A DNA stretch of 64,000 bases, from assembly GCF_050942425.1 (NCBI RefSeq), contig NZ_CP192063.1:10664001-10728000 (forward strand), written 5' to 3'. Under the pieces are notes generated by a model. The model made no database searches and had not been told where the DNA came from. It worked only from the letters and a program-made list of their open reading frames with translations. A program made the position numbers and the translations under genes. Positions 8,261-16,357 of this stretch are shown piece by piece. This DNA is from Actinoallomurus sp050942425. GTDB taxonomy: Bacteria; Actinomycetota; Actinomycetes; Streptosporangiales; Streptosporangiaceae. The first letter of the stretch is position 1. Every line of letters starts with the position of its first letter.

Positions 8261-8476
8261 GTGGAGAGTACGAGCGAGCGCCTGCTGACCCCGGGTGAGG
8301 TCGCCGCCCTGTTCCGGGTCGACCCGAAAACTGTCACGCGCTGGGCCGCGGCAGGCCGGATCAGCAGCATCCGGACTCCGGGAGGCCACCGCCGTTTCCG
8401 GGAATCCGAGGTGCACGCCCTTCTGAGGGGCGAGGAGCCGGTCGAGGCCTCCGTACGCAGCGAACTGAGCCGCTAG
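8261..8476 (+). CDS. bldC: BldC-type small MerR-like DNA-binding regulator
   Basis: 71-residue protein consisting of one winged-helix domain: LLTPGEVAALFRVDPKTVTRW (two overlapping stretches shown as helix-turn-helix), then SIRTPGGHRRFRESEVHALL. This is nearly the BldC consensus. In Streptomyces BldC binds direct repeats cooperatively and delays sporulation; it lacks the MerR effector domain, as here. The GTG at 8261 is preceded by GGGGGAGAG. It has a clear terminator downstream and is probably monocistronic. Confidence 0.85.
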   Translation: MESTSERLLTPGEVAALFRVDPKTVTRWAAAGRISSIRTPGGHRRFRESEVHALLRGEEPVEASVRSELSR

Positions 8477-8486
8477 ACGCGCGACC

Positions 8487-8509
8487 GACGGCGACCGAGA
8501 CTCGCCGTC
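8487..8509. terminator. Bidirectional hairpin after bldC
   Basis: Perfect 8-bp stem GACGGCGA / TCGCCGTC with a 7-nt loop, between the convergent bldC and the 87-residue minus-strand gene. It overlaps the latter's stop codon. There is no T-tract, as is usual in high-GC actinobacteria. Confidence 0.7.
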
Positions 8510-8771
8510 ACTCCTCTTGCTGTCCGGCCTTGAACTCCTCGAATTCGGCGCGCAGCGCCTCATCGTCCTCGCGCCACCGGCGGCGTATTTCCGCCATCTC
8601 CTCTTCCGAGATCGACTGGGCGAGAAGCCGCTGGTAGTCGGGATCCTCCGGGCCGATCTCCACATAGGCCTGCCCGATCACGCTCCCCGAGCCCCCGTGC
8701 GACTCCCTGCCGCGTGCCAACACGCTCGTGGGCACCCGCAGGTTACCGCCGGGGAGCCTGATCACGTACAT
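8508..8771 (-). CDS. Small acidic protein downstream of the zincin
   Basis: 87 residues, not recognised. The N-terminal half is beta-like and Gly-rich (MYVIRLPGGNLRVP); the C-terminal half is a strongly charged predicted helix (about residues 50-87, ISEEEMAEIRRRWREDDEAL...) with a net acidic charge. The ATG at 8771 has AGGTGA upstream and lies 10 nt after the stop of the metallopeptidase-like gene, so the two are almost certainly cotranscribed. The size, acidity and coupling would suit an inhibitor or chaperone of that protein, but this is inference only. Confidence 0.7.
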   Translation of the reverse strand: MYVIRLPGGNLRVPTSVLARGRESHGGSGSVIGQAYVEIGPEDPDYQRLLAQSISEEEMAEIRRRWREDDEALRAEFEEFKAGQQEE

Positions 8772-8781
8772 CGCAGATCAC

Positions 8782-9726
8782 CTAAATCCCGTATTTGCGG
8801 TTGAAGAAAAGCATTACATTCAGCGCCGTCCGGGTATCCCCGCCAAGCATGTCGACAAGCGCGGGCCGTTGCCGCGACGCGATCGCGGCGAAGGCGTCCG
8901 CGAAGAACTCGTGGCGACCGAGATCTTCCGCCTGCCGGTGAAACTCACTCTCCAAGTGTGGAAGACATTGGGCGTACAGCGCACGGAACTCCGGTGTGTC
9001 GGACTGCCATTGTCGGCCGCCGTCTTCGGTCGCCGTGCCGTCGATGTCATCAAGGGCATGACCGATCTCATGAAGCATCACGTCCGGCGTCGGTGACGGA
9101 CGGTCGCCGACCACGATCGTGCGATCGCCGTACGCCCCGGCGCAGATGTCCCAGGTTCCCTTGCCCGACGGAAGCGGCTCGCCCCGGAGGTAGTCCATGT
9201 CGTCGAGGTCCGGGACGCCTCCGGGGCCGACGTAGATCCCGTCGAGTCCTTCGGCCAGCTTGTCCTTGAGTAGATCAGGCAGCTCGGCGAGGCTGTCGAC
9301 GGCCCGGACGACGTCCGGAGACGCCGGATCGGCGTCGGGGTACCACTGGCGGTACAGAATGTCCTCCAGCGCCCCGCAGTGCCGTCGTCCGTCCCGTACG
9401 TCGGGCGCGTCGGGCCGATGGGGCGCGGCGCGGGGCAGTTCCTCGTCGAGCTCGAAGTCCCGCCAGGTGTAGCGGAGCTCGTCCGGCCGCTCGGGGACCG
9501 GGGTGTCCACCCGCTCGATCGCCGCCCGGTCGCTCCGCTCCAGGGATCGCCGCTCCTCGTCGGGCCGGAGCTTGCGGAACCGGCCGAGCGCGTCCCTCGG
9601 CTGCAGGCGGCGGGGCCGGGCGAGCCGGTCCGCGTCGCCCGCGGAGTCCTTGCTCCGCCGGTGACGCCCGGTCCGGGCGTCGGCGGGTGCGTCGAGCTGC
9701 TGGCGACGGTTCACCCGGTAACGCAT
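8782..9726 (-). CDS. Putative zinc metallopeptidase of ATLF (anthrax lethal factor-like) type
   Basis: 314 residues. Residues 1-110 are Arg/Asp-rich and probably disordered; about 115-314 form the catalytic domain. H209, E210 and H213 (MLHEIGHALD) make a HExxH zinc site, and E263 within HEFFADAFA sits where the third ligand lies in ATLF-type zincins (HExxH about 50 residues before an EFFAEAF-like motif). No signal peptide is visible. Family membership rests on these two motifs and spacing. A secreted or injected toxin, or an intracellular protease, are both possible. It is followed at 10 nt by the 87-residue acidic protein. RBS GAGGGG precedes the ATG. Confidence 0.6.
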   Translation of the reverse strand: MRYRVNRRQQLDAPADARTGRHRRSKDSAGDADRLARPRRLQPRDALGRFRKLRPDEERRSLERSDRAAIERVDTPVPERPDELRYTWRDFELDEELPRAAPHRPDAPDVRDGRRHCGALEDILYRQWYPDADPASPDVVRAVDSLAELPDLLKDKLAEGLDGIYVGPGGVPDLDDMDYLRGEPLPSGKGTWDICAGAYGDRTIVVGDRPSPTPDVMLHEIGHALDDIDGTATEDGGRQWQSDTPEFRALYAQCLPHLESEFHRQAEDLGRHEFFADAFAAIASRQRPALVDMLGGDTRTALNVMLFFNRKYGI

Positions 9727-9902
9727 GACACGTCCCCTCGGCTCGGCTAGCCGGAAGCGTAAGCCAGCCCCCTAGGACGCGTCATCCCCAACCCGAACGA
9801 CGGCCCGCTGCGGCCATCTCGATGCCGTCATGGCGGTGCCGGCCACGGCCCGTTGCGGCCACCCCTTGGGTGGCATTCAGGTCGGCGGGTTACTCTTCGA
9901 CC

Positions 9903-10250
9903 ATGCTCGTCCTTGCCGTAGTGCTCGTCCTGGTCGCACTCGGCGTCTGGCTGTTCTGTCTGTTCGAGGTCCTGTCGACCGACGAGAGCGAAACCCGGCA
10001 CCTGCCGAGGTTCGCGTGGTTCCTCATCGTGCTTCTCGGCTTCGAACTCGGTGCGATCGCCTGGCTCCTCTTCGGCCGGCGCCGCCGATTCGTCACCGCC
10101 GACGTCACCGCGTGGCCGCCGGACTTCCTCACCGCGGCGGGCGGTGAGGGCCGGGCAGCGGCCCCGGCCGAGCGCGGTCCGCTGGGCCCGGACGACGACC
10201 CGGAGTTCCTCCGTCAGCTCGACCGCCGCCTCCGCGGCGACGACTCCTAA
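9903..10250 (+). CDS. PLDc_N-type small membrane protein
   Basis: 115 residues with two transmembrane helices (about 1-22 and 38-57) separated by FEVLSTDESETRHLPRF and followed by FGRRRR, the layout of the PLDc_N (phospholipase D N-terminal-like) family; there is no phospholipase catalytic domain. The cytoplasmic tail is Pro/Asp/Arg-rich. The ATG at 9903 has no SD but a TACTCT hexamer ends 6 nt upstream, suggesting a leaderless message. Function unknown. Confidence 0.75.
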   Translation: MLVLAVVLVLVALGVWLFCLFEVLSTDESETRHLPRFAWFLIVLLGFELGAIAWLLFGRRRRFVTADVTAWPPDFLTAAGGEGRAAAPAERGPLGPDDDPEFLRQLDRRLRGDDS

Positions 10251-10271
10251 AACCACTCCTGAAACCACCGA

Positions 10272-10300
10272 ACCCCGGCGCCGGTGACGGCGGCCGGGGT
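10272..10300. terminator. Bidirectional hairpin between convergent genes
   Basis: Stem ACCCCGGC (10272-10279) with GCCGGGGT (10293-10300), plus an inner GCC/GGC pairing with one bulged base. It lies between the PLDc_N gene and the first L,D-transpeptidase gene. Confidence 0.65.
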
Positions 10301-10321
10301 CGGAGAAGCGTTCTCGGCGGG

Positions 10322-11503
10322 TCAGTGCAGGGCGCTGCCGGCCACCCACTTGTCCCAGGACAGGGCCCAGAACACCCAGCCGTTGGAGTCGACCTCGTTG
10401 GACAGCTTCCGGTCGGTGCCGGTGACGTTCACGATGTCGCCGCGCTGGGAGATGCCGTAGAAGTACTTGGCACCGGTCGGCGAGGTGCGGACGCAGCCGT
10501 GGCTGGCGTTGCGGTGGCCGAGGGCGTCGTACTCCCCGACGCTCTGGTGGACGTACTCACCCTTGTTGGTGATCCGGACCGCGAGGTTGACGACCTCCTT
10601 GTAGTAGCCCGGGTCGCCCTTCTTCCGGTTCGGCGACTCCATCGTCACGCTCTCGGACTTCTCCTGCGTGATGTGGAGGCCGCTGGTCGTGGTGTACTCC
10701 GTCGTCGTCCCCATGCCCGTGCTGATCGGGAACTTCTTGATGACGCCGTCGTGGTTGACCTTCATGTAGTGCGTCTTGGCGTTGGCGACGGTGACGTTCG
10801 ACGCGCCGATCTTGAAGGCCCGCGTCTGGTCCGTCTTGCCGTACACGCCCTTGAGGCCGCGCACGCCGGCCAGGTGGGCGGTGAAGGTGACGTTCTGGTG
10901 CGAGCCCCAGAACTTCTCGGTGCGGAAGACGACCTGCTGACTCGACATCCAGTGCCAGCGGCCGGTGTCGCCCTTGTCCGACTTGACCTCGAGGGCCCGC
11001 TCGACGTTCGCCTTGTTGGCGATCGGCTTGTCGAACGTCACGATGATCGGCATGCCCACGCCGACCTTCTCGCCGGGCTGCGGCGTAATGTCCGTGATCT
11101 TGAAGGTCTGCGTGGCCTTCTGCGTCGTGAACTTGCTGGTGGTCGTGGTGGTCTTGCCCTTGGCGTTCTTGGCCGTGACGTTCACGCTGTACGACGCGCC
11201 GGGCGCGAGCGTCCACTTGGTCTTCCACTGCGTGTGGTCGGGGGTGAAGTCGCCCGGCACGGCCTTGCCGTCCTGAGCCACCGTCACCTGCTCGAGCTTG
11301 CCGCCCGAGGCCGCGACCGAGACGCCCTGGTCCGGGCGCACGGAGCCGGTGCCGTCGGCCGGAGTGACGCGCACCTGGGCGTCGGGGGCCTTCGTACCGC
11401 CGTTGCCGTTCGTCCCGGCCTCGCTGTTGCCCGAACACGCGGACGCGCCGGCGAGCAGGGCCGCCATCACCACCATGCCGACGGTCGACCGCCTGTTAAC
11501 CAC
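10322..11503 (-). CDS. L,D-transpeptidase lipoprotein (Ig-Ig-YkuD), paralogue 1
   Basis: 393-residue enzyme that makes 3-3 peptidoglycan cross-links outside the membrane. A lipoprotein signal ends at C23 (GASAC); two Ig-like domains span about 45-130 and 131-235; the YkuD domain follows with the catalytic SHGCVR motif (H335, C337) and conserved HQS...H histidines; the aromatic C-terminal segment ends WDKWVAGSALH. The same order occurs in mycobacterial LdtB/LdtMt2. The GTG at 11503 was chosen for GGGAGG six bases upstream, rather than the ATG eight codons earlier. Two paralogues lie at 16358 and 56788. Confidence 0.92.
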   Translation of the reverse strand: MVNRRSTVGMVVMAALLAGASACSGNSEAGTNGNGGTKAPDAQVRVTPADGTGSVRPDQGVSVAASGGKLEQVTVAQDGKAVPGDFTPDHTQWKTKWTLAPGASYSVNVTAKNAKGKTTTTTSKFTTQKATQTFKITDITPQPGEKVGVGMPIIVTFDKPIANKANVERALEVKSDKGDTGRWHWMSSQQVVFRTEKFWGSHQNVTFTAHLAGVRGLKGVYGKTDQTRAFKIGASNVTVANAKTHYMKVNHDGVIKKFPISTGMGTTTEYTTTSGLHITQEKSESVTMESPNRKKGDPGYYKEVVNLAVRITNKGEYVHQSVGEYDALGHRNASHGCVRTSPTGAKYFYGISQRGDIVNVTGTDRKLSNEVDSNGWVFWALSWDKWVAGSALH

Positions 11504-11579
11504 CCGAGTCCTCCCAGATTCACCCACGACCCATCTGACGCACGTCGTGGGTAAAAAGTTGCCAGTGGGGCTTAATTAA

Positions 11580-12536
11580 TCAGCCAGCGTAGGAGTGCAA
11601 CCCGGAAACGAGGTAGTTGATTCCGAAAAAGTTGAACAGGAGGCACGCGAAGGCGATCAGGGAGATGACGGCCGCCTTGCGGCCGCGCCAGCCCGCGGTG
11701 GCGCGGGCGTGCAGGTACCCGGCGTATGCGACCCAGGTGATGAACGACCAGGTCTCCTTGGGGTCCCAGCCCCAGTAGCGGCCCCACGCGGAGTCCGCCC
11801 AGATCGCGCCGGCGATGATGGCGAACGTCCAGATCGGGAAGCCGAACATCATGGTCCGGTGCGAGATGCGGTCGAGGGTCTCGGCGTCCGGGACCCGGTC
11901 CATGAGGCCGCCCGGCTTGGCGGGCTTCCCACGGGCCTTGACGAGGTAGAGGATCGTGGCGACGCCGGCGACGGTGAAGACGCCCGTGGCGGTCACGGCG
12001 GCTGTGACGTGGATGGCGATCCAGTACGAGTGCAGCGCCGGGCGGAGGGGGCCCGGGTCGTCGTACAGCCAGATCGTGGCGACGCCGAGCGCGATGACGA
12101 CGGCGACCATGAGGAACGGGCCCAGCCAGTTGATCTTGTAGCGCCAGAGCATCACCAGGTACACGGTCACGGCCGCGAAGGTGATCGCGGACATGAACTC
12201 GTACATGTTGCCCCAGGGCACGCGGTCGGCCGCCATCCCCCGGGTGACGATCTCGGCGCAGTGCACGCCCCAGGCGAGCACGTTGATGAGGATGGCGAAC
12301 CGGCCCCACTCGACCCGGCGGCCCTCGTCCTCGTCGCCCGTGACGGCCTCGGCGGTGTCGGGGCCGCCCGCGCCGACGAGGACCTTCGCCTCGCTCGGCG
12401 CCGCGGCCATGGCGCGCCGCCGCCCGAACGCGATGTCGGCGGCGTATCCGACCATGGCGACGACGTAGAGCAGCACCGCGCCGAGCATCAGCTGGTTGCT
12501 CAGGTTCGCCAGATGGGTGTCGACCACGGTCGTCAC
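11580..12536 (-). CDS. ccsB: Cytochrome c biogenesis protein CcsB (ResC)
   Basis: 318-residue polytopic membrane protein that moves heme to the outer face and, with ResB, attaches it to apocytochrome c (System II). The heme-binding WWD motif is visible as WGRYWGWDPKETWSF at about residues 250-264, with flanking helices containing conserved histidines (WGVHCAEIV; HVTAAVTATG). The GTG at 12536 overlaps the resB stop (GTGA). It is the last gene of the phosphatase-resA-ccdA-resB-ccsB operon. Confidence 0.9.
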   Translation of the reverse strand: MTTVVDTHLANLSNQLMLGAVLLYVVAMVGYAADIAFGRRRAMAAAPSEAKVLVGAGGPDTAEAVTGDEDEGRRVEWGRFAILINVLAWGVHCAEIVTRGMAADRVPWGNMYEFMSAITFAAVTVYLVMLWRYKINWLGPFLMVAVVIALGVATIWLYDDPGPLRPALHSYWIAIHVTAAVTATGVFTVAGVATILYLVKARGKPAKPGGLMDRVPDAETLDRISHRTMMFGFPIWTFAIIAGAIWADSAWGRYWGWDPKETWSFITWVAYAGYLHARATAGWRGRKAAVISLIAFACLLFNFFGINYLVSGLHSYAG

Positions 12537-14122
12537 TCCTCGTCTGTCTTCGGGGGTTCTTCGGGTGCGGCCTTCTTCAGCCGCTCGACGATCGCGTCGA
12601 AGTCCGGGGTCGCGCCGCCGAGCGTGAGTCCGCCGACCTCGACCACGGTACGCCCGCCCTCGTCGGCCGTCGCACGCACCCACACCCTGCGGCGGCGCAC
12701 GAGGAACGAGGTGACGATGCCCATGATCGCGACGATGCCGGCGGCGAGCGCGGGAACCCGTCCGGGATCATGGTTGACCGACAGGGTGACGTACTGCTGG
12801 AGGCCGTCGAAGGTGACCGATCCGGCGCCGCCCGGCAACGGCAGCGGCTTGTCGCCGATGGCCAGCGGCTTGACCTTGTTCCCCATGAGGATGGGCTTGA
12901 GGTTCTTCGTGTCGAGCCGGTACACCGACTGCGGGGCGCCGTTGGACAGGCCGAGGTCGCCCTTGAAGGCGAACAGCGCCACCTGCGGGTTCAACGCTTT
13001 GGGGGAGGCCGACACGACCTTGCCCTGCTGGTTCGGCACGGCGGTGGGCCAGAACAGCCCGATGAAGCCGAGCTGGTCGGGCTGGGCGTCCGGCACCTTG
13101 ATGACGCCCTCGGAGGCGTACGTCGCCTCGTTGGTCGGCAGGAACGGCACCGCGCCCTGGAAGGCGACCTGCCCCTTGCCGTCGCGGACGGTGAAGTGCG
13201 GCGCGTAGCCGTGGCCCAGGAGGTAGACGCGGGCGCCGTCCACGTTGAGCGGGTGGTTGACCTTCAGGTCGTACGGCTTGACCGGGGACTTCAGGCCGCT
13301 CTGGTACCGGATCTTCGCCGCGAAGCTGGTCGGCTGCCCGCGGTTGGGGCCGCTCATGAGGTAGTCGGCCTTGAAGGAGTCCAGCCACACCGTGAACGGC
13401 GGCAGCCTCGAGGCGTTGAAGCTGCGACCGCCCTTGAACGCGTCGTACGAGGTGAGCGTGTTGGAGAAGCCGTCGCCCTCGACCACCAGGACGTTGCCCT
13501 TGTAGCCGAACGCCGCGCCGGAGCCGACCGCGAAGAGCAGCACGAGCAGGGCGAGGTGGAAGACCAGGTTGCCGGTCTCCCGCAGGTACCCCTTCTCGGC
13601 GGCGACCGCGTCGTCGTACGCGTCGACGCGGAACCGCCGCTCCTTAAGGATCTTCCGCGCCTCGGCGAGGACGACCTCCGGCGCGAGGTCCGTCTCATGC
13701 GACGACGACTCCGGCAGCCGGCCGAGGTTGCGCGGGGCCTTCGGGGGGCGGGAGCGCAGCTGCGTGTAGTGGTGCTTGGTCCGCGGCAGCACGCAGCCGG
13801 CCAGGGACACGAACAGCAGGATGTAGATCGCCGCGAACCAGGGCGCGGAGAACACGTCGAACAGCGACAGCTTGTCCAGCCACGGCGCGAGCGTCTTGTG
13901 CTGCTCGAAGAAGCTCGTGACCTTCTCCGGATCGGACCCGCGCTGCGGCAGGAACGACCCGGGCACGGTGCCGAGCGCGACGAGGAACAGCAGCACCAGC
14001 GCCGTGCGCATCGAGGTCAGCTGCCGCCAGCCCCACCGCAGCCAGCCGATCAGGCCGATGCCCGCCGGGCGGTCCTTCGGCGCCTGTGGCGCGGCCTGGG
14101 TCTCCGGAGCGTCGACGCTCAC
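12533..14122 (-). CDS. resB: Cytochrome c biogenesis protein ResB
   Basis: 529-residue System II heme lyase partner of CcsB. Three N-terminal transmembrane segments (about 37-57, 95-115 and 186-206) and one near 460-480 flank a large extracytoplasmic domain, the standard ResB layout. The N-terminal motif LRTxLVLLFLVALGTVPGS is present as MRTALVLLFLVALGTVPGS, with SFLPQRG after it. GTG start at 14122 with AAGGGGG upstream. The gap to ccdA is 25 nt. Confidence 0.92.
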   Translation of the reverse strand: MSVDAPETQAAPQAPKDRPAGIGLIGWLRWGWRQLTSMRTALVLLFLVALGTVPGSFLPQRGSDPEKVTSFFEQHKTLAPWLDKLSLFDVFSAPWFAAIYILLFVSLAGCVLPRTKHHYTQLRSRPPKAPRNLGRLPESSSHETDLAPEVVLAEARKILKERRFRVDAYDDAVAAEKGYLRETGNLVFHLALLVLLFAVGSGAAFGYKGNVLVVEGDGFSNTLTSYDAFKGGRSFNASRLPPFTVWLDSFKADYLMSGPNRGQPTSFAAKIRYQSGLKSPVKPYDLKVNHPLNVDGARVYLLGHGYAPHFTVRDGKGQVAFQGAVPFLPTNEATYASEGVIKVPDAQPDQLGFIGLFWPTAVPNQQGKVVSASPKALNPQVALFAFKGDLGLSNGAPQSVYRLDTKNLKPILMGNKVKPLAIGDKPLPLPGGAGSVTFDGLQQYVTLSVNHDPGRVPALAAGIVAIMGIVTSFLVRRRRVWVRATADEGGRTVVEVGGLTLGGATPDFDAIVERLKKAAPEEPPKTDEE

Positions 14123-14147
14123 GGGCGGGCCCCCTTGTCGAACAACA

Positions 14148-14879
14148 TCAGATCACCGTCTTGAAGCCGGACACCCAGCCTTGCAGTTGGATCGTCAGGT
14201 CGGTCCACAGCCCGGTCACCAGGAGGACCCCGATCGCGACGAGGAGGCCGCCGCCGATCCGCGTCACGGCCTGGTAGTGGCGCTTCACCCAGCCGAACGC
14301 GCCCAGTGCCCTACGGTACGCGACGGCGGTGAGCAGGAACGGCACGCCCAGGCCCAGGCAGTAGGCGAAGGACAGCAGCGCACCACGCGTCGCGCTCGCC
14401 TCGGTGTAGGCCATCGCCTGCACGGCCGCCAGGGTCGGGCCGATGCACGGCGTCCAGCCCAGGCCGAACAGCGCGCCCAGCAACGGCGCCCCGGCGATCC
14501 CGGCGGCGGGCAGCCGGCTCGACTTGACCGTCCGCTGCAGCCCGGGGATGAAGCCCATGAACGCCAGGCCGAGCACGATCGTGACGGCGCCCAGCACCTT
14601 GGTGATCACCACGGCGTGGCGTTGCAGCAGCGCGCCGAACCCGCCGAACGCCAGCCCGGCGCTGACGAACACGACCGTGAACCCGAGGACGAACAGCGCC
14701 ACCCCGAGCAGCAGCCGCCCGCGCTTCCGCTCCGCGAGGTCCGTGCCGCTCATGCCGGTGACGTACGACAGGTAGCCCGGCACGAGCGGCAGCACGCACG
14801 GCGACAGGAACGACACCAGCCCGGCCGCCGCCGCGACCGGGAACGCCATGACGAGCGAGCCGCTGGTGATGGTGCTCAT
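14148..14879 (-). CDS. ccdA: Thiol-disulfide electron transporter CcdA
   Basis: 243-residue, six-helix membrane protein that carries reducing equivalents from cytoplasmic thioredoxin to ResA. The two redox cysteines are present in SPCVLPLVPGY (about C28) and TPCIGPTL (about C148). The ATG at 14879 overlaps the resA stop (ATGA), giving coupled production of the two redox partners. Confidence 0.93.
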   Translation of the reverse strand: MSTITSGSLVMAFPVAAAAGLVSFLSPCVLPLVPGYLSYVTGMSGTDLAERKRGRLLLGVALFVLGFTVVFVSAGLAFGGFGALLQRHAVVITKVLGAVTIVLGLAFMGFIPGLQRTVKSSRLPAAGIAGAPLLGALFGLGWTPCIGPTLAAVQAMAYTEASATRGALLSFAYCLGLGVPFLLTAVAYRRALGAFGWVKRHYQAVTRIGGGLLVAIGVLLVTGLWTDLTIQLQGWVSGFKTVI

Positions 14880-15451
14880 TTCTCGGCGGCGACCTTGGTG
14901 ACGAGGTCCTGGAGGCGGGAGTAGGGCACGCTGCCGATGACGCGGACCGCCACCTTGCCCTGCCGGTCGATGATCAGCGTGGAGGGCACGGCGTTCGGCG
15001 GGATGTCGCGGAAGGCGAGCGCGATCTGCCCGGCCTGGTCGTACAGGCTCGGGTACGTGATCTTGAAGCTGCGGATGAACGCCTGGGCGTTGTCCTTGCC
15101 GTCCTTGATGTCCACGCCGACGAACTGCACGCCCGAGGCCTTGTTCTTCTCGTAGATCTGCTCCATCGTCGGCGCCTCGGCGCGGCACGGCGCGCACCAG
15201 GAGGCCCAGAAGTTGACGACGACGACCTTGCCGCCGAACTGCGCGAGGTCGAAGGGCTTGCCGTCGAGCGTGGTGCCCTTCACCTGCGGCGCGGGCTTAC
15301 GGCTCTTGAGGATCTGGCTGGAGTTGTCACCGGCGACGTACCGCGAGTCGGAGCCGGTGCCGTTCTGCCCCGATCCGGTGCCCGCGCATCCGGCGAGCAC
15401 GCCGGCACCGAGCAGGATCACTGCCGGAAGGGTCAGGGCACGGGGGGTCAC
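14876..15451 (-). CDS. resA: ResA/TlpA-type thioredoxin-like lipoprotein
   Basis: 191-residue extracytoplasmic thiol reductase that reduces the CxxCH motif of apocytochrome c. Lipobox VLAGC ends at about C24; the thioredoxin domain has FWASWCAPCRAEAP (CxxC) and the cis-proline in NAVPSTLIID. The GTG at 15451 was chosen because GGAG lies 8 nt upstream; another GTG is two codons before it. The short leader contains a 17-bp inverted repeat that may be an operator. Confidence 0.88.
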   Translation of the reverse strand: MTPRALTLPAVILLGAGVLAGCAGTGSGQNGTGSDSRYVAGDNSSQILKSRKPAPQVKGTTLDGKPFDLAQFGGKVVVVNFWASWCAPCRAEAPTMEQIYEKNKASGVQFVGVDIKDGKDNAQAFIRSFKITYPSLYDQAGQIALAFRDIPPNAVPSTLIIDRQGKVAVRVIGSVPYSRLQDLVTKVAAEK

Positions 15452-15465
15452 GGGCACACTCCTAC

Positions 15466-15482
15466 TACTACAGGGCGTAGTA
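15466..15482. promoter_or_regulatory. Inverted repeat upstream of resA
   Basis: TACTAC-AGGGC-GTAGTA: perfect 6-base arms around 5 bases, 14 bp upstream of the resA GTG and within the 55-bp phosphatase-resA gap. The left half TACTACA looks like a BlaI/CopY-family half-site, but the spacer is one base longer than that family's usual site. The cognate regulator is unknown and not encoded nearby. Confidence 0.5.
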
Positions 15483-15506
15483 CTCGTTTCTATTGTGCAG
15501 GAGGGC

Positions 15507-16139
15507 TCAGGCGCCGGGCACACTGGGGCGGCGGGACAGCTCGCCCGCCGGCTCCGCGTAGTCGACCTTGACGATGCGATCGTCGTCGTAGGTGAAGCTG
15601 GTCACGCTGGCCAGCGCGCACTGGCGGTGCCCCGGGTGGTGCCACATCCGGCGGCCCTCGACCTTCCGGCGCGTCACCCAGATCGGCAGCTGGTGGCTCA
15701 CGCACACCGCCTCGTGCCCGCGCGCGGCGTCGCGCGCGTCGGCCATGGCCGCCAGCATCCGCCGGGCGATCTCCGCGTACGGCTCGCCCCAGGAGGGCCG
15801 GAACGGGTTCCAGAGGAACGGCCAGTGCTCCGGCCGGCGCAGCGAACCGTCGCCCACGCCGAACGTGCGGCCCTCGAAGTGGTTGGCGGCCTCGATCAGC
15901 CGCTCGTCGATGCCCACCTCGAGCCCGAGCGTCTCGGCGATCGGCTCGGCGGTGTCCTGGGCGCGCTCCATCGGAGAGGACACGAGCGCCGTGATGTCAC
16001 GCCCCTCGAACCACTTGGCCGCCGCCTTCGCCATCAGCCGGCCGTCGTCGCTGAGGTGGTAGCCCGGCAGCCGCCCGTAGAGGACACCCTCGGGGTTGTG
16101 CACCTCACCGTGGCGCAGCAGATGAACGATCGTCTTCAT
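15507..16139 (-). CDS. Histidine phosphatase (phosphoglycerate mutase-like)
   Basis: 210-residue histidine phosphatase-superfamily protein. LLRHGEV carries the phosphorylated H10; a second catalytic histidine is in VCVSHQLP (about residue 152), and the acid/base residue is probably the Glu-rich region near 83. A homologue precedes the resA-ccdA-resB-ccsA genes in Mycobacterium tuberculosis (the Rv0525 position), so the association is conserved, but no role in cytochrome maturation is known to me. Substrate unknown. ATG start at 16139. Confidence 0.82.
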   Translation of the reverse strand: MKTIVHLLRHGEVHNPEGVLYGRLPGYHLSDDGRLMAKAAAKWFEGRDITALVSSPMERAQDTAEPIAETLGLEVGIDERLIEAANHFEGRTFGVGDGSLRRPEHWPFLWNPFRPSWGEPYAEIARRMLAAMADARDAARGHEAVCVSHQLPIWVTRRKVEGRRMWHHPGHRQCALASVTSFTYDDDRIVKVDYAEPAGELSRRPSVPGA

Positions 16140-16357
16140 AGCGCTCCCACACTACCGGCCCCCGAGAGCAGCGCCGCCGACCCCACCAGCGAGTCGCCGA
16201 ACCCGCGTCCGACGTGGCCTTCATCGACTGCTGCCCGCATCGGGAGCGCTGAGGGCCTTTGTGGACACGCCGTGGGGAATGCCGGCGTTCGGCCCTGTCT
16301 CCGAGATGCTTGAAGACGTCCCGCGAACATCTTCGCCTTATCCGCATCTTATAGAGA
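16140..16357. other. 218-bp divergent gap
   Basis: This gap lies between the histidine phosphatase operon (minus) and L,D-transpeptidase 2 (plus). An AT-rich stretch TTATCCGCATCTTATAG ends just before the transpeptidase start and could hold its -10 box. I see no inverted repeat or small gene here. Confidence 0.35.
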
